DNA from: Ramlibacter sp. PS4R-6
GTDB taxonomy: Bacteria; Pseudomonadota; Gammaproteobacteria; Burkholderiales; Burkholderiaceae_C
Assembly: GCF_037572775.1 (NCBI RefSeq)
Contig: NZ_JBBHKA010000001.1
Coordinates: 1,116,001 to 1,180,000 of the forward strand
DNA length: 64,000 nucleotides
Reading direction: 5' to 3'
Positions 58,876 to 64,000 of this stretch are shown one piece after another. Below the pieces are notes generated by a model, which was not told where the DNA came from, made no database searches, and saw only the letters and a list, made by a program, of their open reading frames with translations. A program made the translations under genes and the position numbers. Position 1 is the stretch's first letter. Each line of letters starts with the position of its first letter.

Positions 58876-59532
58876 ATGACTGACCAACCCACCGTCCAGT
58901 CGCCCCTCGTCGTCGTGCCCATCCGGTCCCTCGGCCCCGGGCACCGGCAACGCATCGCAGACCACCTGAAAGCCCTGGAGCCGGAGGACCGCTACCTCCG
59001 CTTCGGCTACGCCGCGCGCGACGAGCACATTGACGCATACGTGGACAAGATCGACTTCGACCGCGACGACATCTTCGGCATCTACAACCGCAAGCTGGAG
59101 CTGATCGCGATGGCGCACCTCGCGTACTCGCAGGACCCCGAGATGCAGTCGTGCGCCGAGTTCGGCGTGTCCGTGCTGCGCAAGGCGCGCGGCAAGGGCT
59201 TCGGCCAGCGGCTGTTCGAACGCGCCGTCATGCACGCGCGCAACGAAGGCGTGGACATGCTCTTCGTGCACGCGCTGTCGGAAAACCGCGCCATGCTGCA
59301 CATCGCGCGCAAGGCCGGCGCGGAAGTGCAGCACATGGGCTCGGAAGCCGACGCCTACCTGAAGCTGCCGCCCGCCACCTTCGACACGCGCATCGCGGAG
59401 ATGGTGGAGGAGCAGGTCGCGCAGACCGACTACCGCCTCAAGCAGCAGGCACAGCGCTTCTGGTCGTTCCTGTCCGGCGTGCAGGAAGTGCGCCAGGGCG
59501 TGCGCGACGGCCGCCACAAGTCCGGCAGCTGA
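58876..59532 (+). CDS. GNAT-family N-acetyltransferase
   Basis: A 218-residue acetyltransferase-fold protein. The acetyl-CoA-binding segment is SVLRKARGKGFGQRLFERAV (about 98-117), matching the GNAT R/Q-x-x-G-x-G/A loop. The N-terminal half has YLRFGYAARDEHIDAYVDKI and the second part MLHIARKAGAEVQHMGSEAD. The C-terminal tail (about 175-218) is basic and extra to the domain. The substrate could be a small molecule or a protein amine; there is no evidence to decide. It is preceded by a recognisable promoter with a dyad and followed by the CorC-Lnt-Gly block, so it is probably a separate unit. Confidence 0.87.
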   Translation: MTDQPTVQSPLVVVPIRSLGPGHRQRIADHLKALEPEDRYLRFGYAARDEHIDAYVDKIDFDRDDIFGIYNRKLELIAMAHLAYSQDPEMQSCAEFGVSVLRKARGKGFGQRLFERAVMHARNEGVDMLFVHALSENRAMLHIARKAGAEVQHMGSEADAYLKLPPATFDTRIAEMVEEQVAQTDYRLKQQAQRFWSFLSGVQEVRQGVRDGRHKSGS

Positions 59533-59622
59533 GCCGGGCACCGCACCGCCTGTCACGGGGCGGAGAAGCCTTTGGGCTATCCTATCGGTCCCCCAACGAC
59601 CGCACGTCCTGCACGCCCAGCT

Positions 59623-60501
59623 GTGTCCGACCCGCATCCGGCGCGACCTTCCGACAGCAAGGAAGACAAGCGCACCTTCTTCCAGAAGATCGCGGAGTTC
59701 ATCCACCCCGGACCCGATTCCAAGGCCGAGCTGATCGAGACGCTCGCCGACGCCGAGGACAACGACATCATCGGTCCCGAGTCGCGCGTGATGCTCGAGG
59801 GCGTGATCCGCATGGCGGAGCTCACCGCCGGCGACGTGATGGTCCCCGCGCCGCGCATGGACCTGATCAACATCGACTCGCCGATGGACGTGCTGATGCA
59901 GGAAGTGATCGACACGGCGCACTCGCGCTTTCCCGTGTACGAGGGCGAGCGCGAGAACATCATCGGCATCCTGCTGGCCAAGGACCTGCTCAAGCTGCAG
60001 CGCGCGCCCGAGCTCAACATCCGCGCGCTGCTCCGCCCCGCGTCCTTCATTCCCGAGAGCAAGGGCCTCAACGACCTGCTGCGCGAGTTCCGTGGCAACC
60101 GCAACCACCTCGCCGTCGTCATCGACGAGTTCGGCCGCGTGGCCGGCCTTGTCACCATCGAGGACGTGCTGGAGCAGATCGTCGGCGAGATCGAGGACGA
60201 GTTCGACATCGCCGAGGACGAGGGCGACATCTTCGGCCTGGCCGACCGCACCTACCGCGTGAGCGGCGACACCTCGCCCGAGCGCGTGGCCGAGGCCTTC
60301 GGCGTCCCCATCAACCCCAGCGACGAGGCGCAGGCCTTCGACACCATCGGCGGCCTGATCGCGCACGAGATGGGGCACGTGCCGCGCCGCGGCGAGCACA
60401 TCGAGCTGGCGGGCCTGAACTTCGTGGTGCTGCACACCAAGGGCGGCGCGGTGCGCTGGTTCAAGGTGTCGCCGGCCAGCACCGAAGACGCCTCGGGCTA
60501 G
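59623..60501 (+). CDS. CorC/HlyC-family CBS-domain protein (YbeX-like)
   Basis: A 292-residue cytoplasmic protein. Two CBS domains, about residues 70-190, contain the blocks AELTAGDVMVPAPRMDLINI and LAVVIDEFGRVAGLVTIEDV, followed by the C-terminal CorC_HlyC domain (GLADRTYRVSGDTSPERVAE, FDTIGGLIAHEMGHVPRRGE). It lacks membrane segments, as E. coli YbeX does, a protein linked to ribosome or RNA metabolism and to magnesium/cobalt efflux. The GTG at 59623 gives a start (VSDPHPARPSDSKEDKRTFF) typical of related proteins; an in-frame TTG at 59572 is less likely. It overlaps lnt by one base, the same gene order as ybeX-lnt. Confidence 0.9.
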   Translation: MSDPHPARPSDSKEDKRTFFQKIAEFIHPGPDSKAELIETLADAEDNDIIGPESRVMLEGVIRMAELTAGDVMVPAPRMDLINIDSPMDVLMQEVIDTAHSRFPVYEGERENIIGILLAKDLLKLQRAPELNIRALLRPASFIPESKGLNDLLREFRGNRNHLAVVIDEFGRVAGLVTIEDVLEQIVGEIEDEFDIAEDEGDIFGLADRTYRVSGDTSPERVAEAFGVPINPSDEAQAFDTIGGLIAHEMGHVPRRGEHIELAGLNFVVLHTKGGAVRWFKVSPASTEDASG

Positions 60502-62030
60502 TGCGCTTCGTTCCCTTCATCGCCGCGCTGCTGGCGGGGCTCGCGCAAGCCGCGTCCATCGCCGCGCCGTGGAACGGCCAGCCGCAGTGGTGGCTGCAAC
60601 TGCTCTCGCTCGCCGTGCTGGCCGGCGTCGTGCAGCACGCGCAGACGTGGCGCCGCGCCGCCGTCCTCGCGTGGATCTTCGCGACGGCCTGGCTTTCGGG
60701 CACTTTCTGGTGGCTGTTCATCTCCATGCACGTGTACGGCGGGCTCGCGTCGCCGCTGGCGGCCGCCGCAGTGCTGCTGCTGGCGGGTTTCCTCGCGCTC
60801 GACTACGTGCTGGCCGGCGCCGTGCTGCGGCTCGCGCGCCCGCGCCACCCGCTGCTGCAAAGCCTGGCGTTCGCGGGCGCGTGGCTATTGGCGGAGCTCC
60901 TGCGCGGTACGGTGTTCACGGGCTTCCCGTGGGGCGCCAGCGGCTATGCGCACGTCGACGGGCCGCTTGCGGCGCTGGCGCCTTTCATTGGCGTGTACGG
61001 CATCGCGGCGGTTGCCGCGTTCCTCGCGTACTGGCTCGCCGCGCTGGTGCAGCCCTCGATCCGCACGTCGTGGCGCTCGTGGATCGTCGTCGGCGCCGCG
61101 ACCGCCTTGCTCGCGGCTTGCAACTTCGTCGCCCGCCCCGGTGATACCGCGCCGGGCAACAAGAAGCTCGCCGTCGCACTGCTCCAGGGCAACATCCCGC
61201 AGGACGAGAAGTTCGAGGGCGGCAAGGGCATCCCCGCCGCGCTGCAGTGGTATGGCGAGCAGCTCAACGCGGCCACCGCACCGCTGGTCGTCACGCCCGA
61301 AACCGCGATCCCGCTGTTGCCGAAACAGTTGCCCGAGGGCTACCTCGACGCGATGGCCAAGCGCTTCGCGCAAGGCTCGCAGGCGGCGCTGGTCGGCATT
61401 CCCCTGGGCAGCTTCGAGGAAGGCTATTCCAACTCGGTGCTGGGCTTCGCACCCGGCGCGCCGCAATACCGCTTCGACAAGCACCACCTGGTGCCCTTCG
61501 GCGAGTTCATCCCGCCGCTGTTCAAGTGGTTCACGCGCCTGATGAACATCCCGCTGGGCGACTTCAACCGCGGCGCGCTGGCGCAGCCCGCCTTCGCGTG
61601 GGCCGGCGAGCGCCTGGCGCCCAACATCTGCTACGAGGACCTGTTCGGCGAGGAGCTGGCGGCGCGCTTCGCCGACGCGGCGCAGGCCCCGACCATCTTC
61701 GTGAACATGAGCAACATCGCGTGGTTCGGCGATTCCGTCGCGATCGACCAGCATCTCGCGATCAGCCGCATGCGCGCGATCGAATTCGACCGGCCCGTGA
61801 TCCGCGCCACCAACACCGGCGCCACGGCCATCGTCGACCACCGCGGCGCCGTCACGCAGCAGCTGCCGCGGCTCACGCGCGGCGTGCTCGCGGGCGACGT
61901 CGAGGGGCGCACGACGACCACACCCTATGTGTCGTGGCTCGCGCGTTTCGGGCTCTTGCCGCTGTGGCTGCTGGGCCTCGCGGCGGCGGCCGCGGGCGTG
62001 TGGCGCAGGCGCGAGGAAGCCCGCCCGTAA
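60501..62030 (+). CDS. lnt: Apolipoprotein N-acyltransferase
   Basis: A 509-residue inner-membrane enzyme that adds the third acyl chain to lipoproteins. The N-terminal half holds several membrane helices ([40 protein letters not shown]). The periplasmic nitrilase-like domain carries the catalytic triad: Glu267 in [13 protein letters not shown], Lys327 in [16 protein letters not shown], and Cys377 in [15 protein letters not shown], an arrangement like that of E. coli Lnt (Glu267-Lys335-Cys387). The GTG start overlaps the CorC-like stop by one base. The many lipoproteins in this window are its expected substrates. Confidence 0.93.
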   Translation: MRFVPFIAALLAGLAQAASIAAPWNGQPQWWLQLLSLAVLAGVVQHAQTWRRAAVLAWIFATAWLSGTFWWLFISMHVYGGLASPLAAAAVLLLAGFLALDYVLAGAVLRLARPRHPLLQSLAFAGAWLLAELLRGTVFTGFPWGASGYAHVDGPLAALAPFIGVYGIAAVAAFLAYWLAALVQPSIRTSWRSWIVVGAATALLAACNFVARPGDTAPGNKKLAVALLQGNIPQDEKFEGGKGIPAALQWYGEQLNAATAPLVVTPETAIPLLPKQLPEGYLDAMAKRFAQGSQAALVGIPLGSFEEGYSNSVLGFAPGAPQYRFDKHHLVPFGEFIPPLFKWFTRLMNIPLGDFNRGALAQPAFAWAGERLAPNICYEDLFGEELAARFADAAQAPTIFVNMSNIAWFGDSVAIDQHLAISRMRAIEFDRPVIRATNTGATAIVDHRGAVTQQLPRLTRGVLAGDVEGRTTTTPYVSWLARFGLLPLWLLGLAAAAAGVWRRREEARP

Positions 62031-62059
62031 AATCAGCGGTTTCCCCCGGCCTTTCCTCG

Positions 62060-62968
62060 ATGTTGACGTTCCAGCAGATCATCCTGAAGCTCCAGTCCTA
62101 CTGGGACGGGAAGGGCTGCGCGCTCCTGCAGCCCTACGACATGGAGGTGGGCGCGGGCACGTCGCACACCGCCACCTTCCTGCGCGCGCTGGGCCCCGAG
62201 CCGTGGAAGGCCGCGTACGTGCAGCCCAGCCGCCGCCCCAAGGACGGCCGCTACGGCGAGAACCCCAACCGCCTGCAGCATTACTACCAGTACCAGGTGG
62301 TGCTCAAGCCCGCGCCCGCGAACATCCTCGAGCTCTACCTCGGCTCGCTCGCAGCGCTGGGCTTCGACCTGAAGAAGAACGACATCCGTTTCGTCGAGGA
62401 CGATTGGGAGAACCCGACGCTCGGCGCGTGGGGTCTCGGTTGGGAAGTGTGGCTCAACGGCATGGAGGTCACGCAGTTCACCTACTTCCAGCAGGTGGGC
62501 GGGCTCGACTGCAAGCCGATCACGGGCGAGATCACCTACGGCCTGGAGCGCCTGGCGATGTACCTGCAGGGCGTGGAGAACGTGTACGACCTGAAGTGGA
62601 CCGACACGATGTCGTACGGCGACGTCTACAAGCAGAACGAGGTCGAGCAGTCGGCCTACAACTTCGAGCACAGCGACGCCGACTTCCTGTTCCAGGCCTT
62701 CGCGGCGCACGAGAAGCAGGCGAAGTACCTGATGGAACAGCAGCTCGCGCTGCCCGCCTACGAGCAGGTGCTCAAGGCGGCGCACAGCTTCAACCTGCTG
62801 GATGCGCGCGGCGCGATCAGCGTGACGGAACGCGCGGCCTACATCGGCCGCATCCGCAATCTGGCGCGGGCCGTCGCGCAAAGCTATTACGACAGCCGCG
62901 AACGCCTGGGCTTCCCGATGGCGCCGAAGGAGTGGGTGGCGCAGATGCCGAAGAAGGAAGCGGCATGA
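62060..62968 (+). CDS. glyQ: Glycyl-tRNA synthetase alpha subunit
   Basis: A 302-residue class II aminoacyl-tRNA synthetase subunit that binds glycine and ATP. Class II motifs and family blocks are [80 protein letters not shown] and [20 protein letters not shown]. Length and sequence are standard for the two-subunit bacterial enzyme. It overlaps glyS by four bases (ATGA), so the subunits are made together. It begins 29 bases after lnt, and the start ATG at 62060 gives the universally conserved N-terminus. Confidence 0.96.
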   Translation: MLTFQQIILKLQSYWDGKGCALLQPYDMEVGAGTSHTATFLRALGPEPWKAAYVQPSRRPKDGRYGENPNRLQHYYQYQVVLKPAPANILELYLGSLAALGFDLKKNDIRFVEDDWENPTLGAWGLGWEVWLNGMEVTQFTYFQQVGGLDCKPITGEITYGLERLAMYLQGVENVYDLKWTDTMSYGDVYKQNEVEQSAYNFEHSDADFLFQAFAAHEKQAKYLMEQQLALPAYEQVLKAAHSFNLLDARGAISVTERAAYIGRIRNLARAVAQSYYDSRERLGFPMAPKEWVAQMPKKEAA

Positions 62969-64000
62969 CGAAGAAAAACCTGCTGGTGGAACTCTTCGTC
63001 GAGGAGTTGCCGCCCAAGGCGCTGAAGAAGCTGGGCGAGGCGTTCTCGGGCACCCTGCTCGAACAGCTCAAGGCCCAGGGCCTCGCGACCGCCGAATCGA
63101 AGGTGACGGCCTTCGCTTCGCCGCGACGCCTCGGGGCGCACGTGACGGCAGTTGCTGCACAAGGCGCCGACAAGCCGCTGTCGCAGAAACTCATGCCGGT
63201 GAGCGTGGGCCTCGACGCGAACGGCCAGCCCACGCCCGCGCTCGTCAAGAAGCTGCAGTCGCTGGGCGCGGACGCATCCGCTGCTGCCGGCCTGAAGCGC
63301 GCGATGGACGGCAAGGCCGAAGCACTCTTCTACGAAAGCACGGCCAAGGGCGCCACGTTGGCCGAAGGGCTGCAGAAGGCGCTGGGCGAAGCGATCGCCA
63401 AGCTGCCGATCCCGAAGGTGATGACCTACCAGCTGGCCGACGGCTGGAGCGACGTGAAGTTCGTGCGCCCCGCGCACCGGCTCGTCGCGCTGCATGGCGA
63501 CCAGGTCGTGCCCGTGACTGCGCTCGGCCTGAAGGCCGGCAACCAGACCGAAGGCCACCGCTTCGAGAGCACCAAGGCACCGCTTCCCATTGGCAATGCG
63601 GACGCTTATGAGTCGCAGATGCTGGAAGAGGGCCGGGTCATCGCCTCCTTCGACAAGCGCCGCGCCGAGATCGCCAAGCAGCTCGAAGCGGCCGCGCAAA
63701 AAGTCGGCGGGGGCGCCAAGCCGGTCGACGACGACGCGCTGCTCGACGAAGTCACCGCCCTCGTCGAGCGCCCCAATGTGCTCACCTGCGAATTCGAGCG
63801 CGAGTTCCTGGGCGTGCCGCAGGAGTGCCTCATCCTCACGATGAAGGCCAACCAGAAGTACTTCCCGCTGCTGGACGCCCAGGGCAAGCTCACGAACAAG
63901 TTCCTCGTGGTGAGCAACATCCGCCCGCAGGACGCGAGCGCCGTCACCGGCGGCAACGAGCGCGTGGTGCGCCCGCGCCTGGCCGACGCCAAGTTCTTCT
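62965..64000 (+). CDS. glyS: Glycyl-tRNA synthetase beta subunit, 3' end outside window
   Basis: Bases 62965 to the edge encode about 345 of the usual 700 or so residues. The N-terminus [20 protein letters not shown] is the family start. [56 protein letters not shown] and [19 protein letters not shown] are conserved blocks of the beta subunit. The tRNA-binding C-terminal half is beyond base 64000. It overlaps glyQ by four bases. There is no stop or frameshift in the visible part, so the gene is intact as far as it can be read. Confidence 0.95.
   Translation, partial: MTKKNLLVELFVEELPPKALKKLGEAFSGTLLEQLKAQGLATAESKVTAFASPRRLGAHVTAVAAQGADKPLSQKLMPVSVGLDANGQPTPALVKKLQSLGADASAAAGLKRAMDGKAEALFYESTAKGATLAEGLQKALGEAIAKLPIPKVMTYQLADGWSDVKFVRPAHRLVALHGDQVVPVTALGLKAGNQTEGHRFESTKAPLPIGNADAYESQMLEEGRVIASFDKRRAEIAKQLEAAAQKVGGGAKPVDDDALLDEVTALVERPNVLTCEFEREFLGVPQECLILTMKANQKYFPLLDAQGKLTNKFLVVSNIRPQDASAVTGGNERVVRPRLADAKFF

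Overview
The window is a gene-dense piece of a high-GC bacterial chromosome. Coding is on both strands, many adjacent genes overlap by 1-4 bases, and no gap without a gene exceeds about 225 bases. The gene set (AceK, a complete leucine/isovalerate (liu) pathway, a CorC-Lnt-GlyQ-GlyS block, 4-hydroxyphenylpyruvate dioxygenase beside an Lrp-type regulator) and the style of the intergenic DNA suggest a betaproteobacterium of the Burkholderiales, probably Comamonadaceae (Ramlibacter/Variovorax-like). That assignment is inference. I found no tRNA, rRNA, CRISPR array, transposase or phage gene.

Layout. 1-4.0 kb: 3' part of a YedK-type peptidase gene, an AraC regulator, a secreted protein and an NHL-repeat lipoprotein. 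4.0-10.7 kb: acyl-CoA and central metabolism (thioesterase, isovaleryl-CoA dehydrogenase liuA, carbonic anhydrase, AceK, thiolase, acyl-CoA dehydrogenase); the first two sit behind a perfect 26-bp palindrome that looks like a LiuR operator. 10.7-16.2 kb: small proteins, a HAD hydrolase, ferredoxin-NADP reductase and an HlyD/ABC efflux set. 16.3-18.9 kb: a Tat/lipobox glycoside hydrolase. 19.0-30.0 kb: an accessory stretch with a large VCBS/RTX surface protein, a coiled-coil protein, an acyl-CoA ligase, a Wza-type export protein and three members of one unnamed family that look like a degenerate receiver fused to a winged helix. 30.1-33.6 kb: an aldo/keto reductase and two tandem paralogous lipoproteins. 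33.7-40.3 kb: a BTAD/NTPase/TPR regulator, then a likely operon of a diiron-like protein, a hydrolase and a methyltransferase, then two small exported proteins.

40.4-52.0 kb: an AraC regulator divergent from an 11-gene run that carries liuB, liuC, liuD and liuE plus passengers (second acyl-CoA dehydrogenase, secreted hydrolase, DUF4126, 2-hydroxyacid dehydrogenase, YbaK-type deacylase, DUF1289, DsbA-like isomerase). With liuA at 4.6 kb this covers every step from isovaleryl-CoA to acetoacetate plus acetyl-CoA; the thiolase at 8.4 kb could act on the acetoacetyl-CoA formed later. 52.1-54.3 kb: ECF sigma factor, anti-sigma factor, fasciclin lipoprotein and a tiny membrane protein. 54.3-58.8 kb: two methyltransferases, a Lys-rich-tailed protein, HppD and an Lrp regulator. 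58.9-64 kb: GNAT acetyltransferase, CorC, Lnt, GlyQ and the start of GlyS, cut by the window edge.

The most distinctive features are the three-member receiver-like/winged-helix family around the surface protein, the LiuR-like operator overlapping a promoter, a possible small RNA near 30.1 kb, and a dispersed palindrome that supplies the stop codon of liuD.
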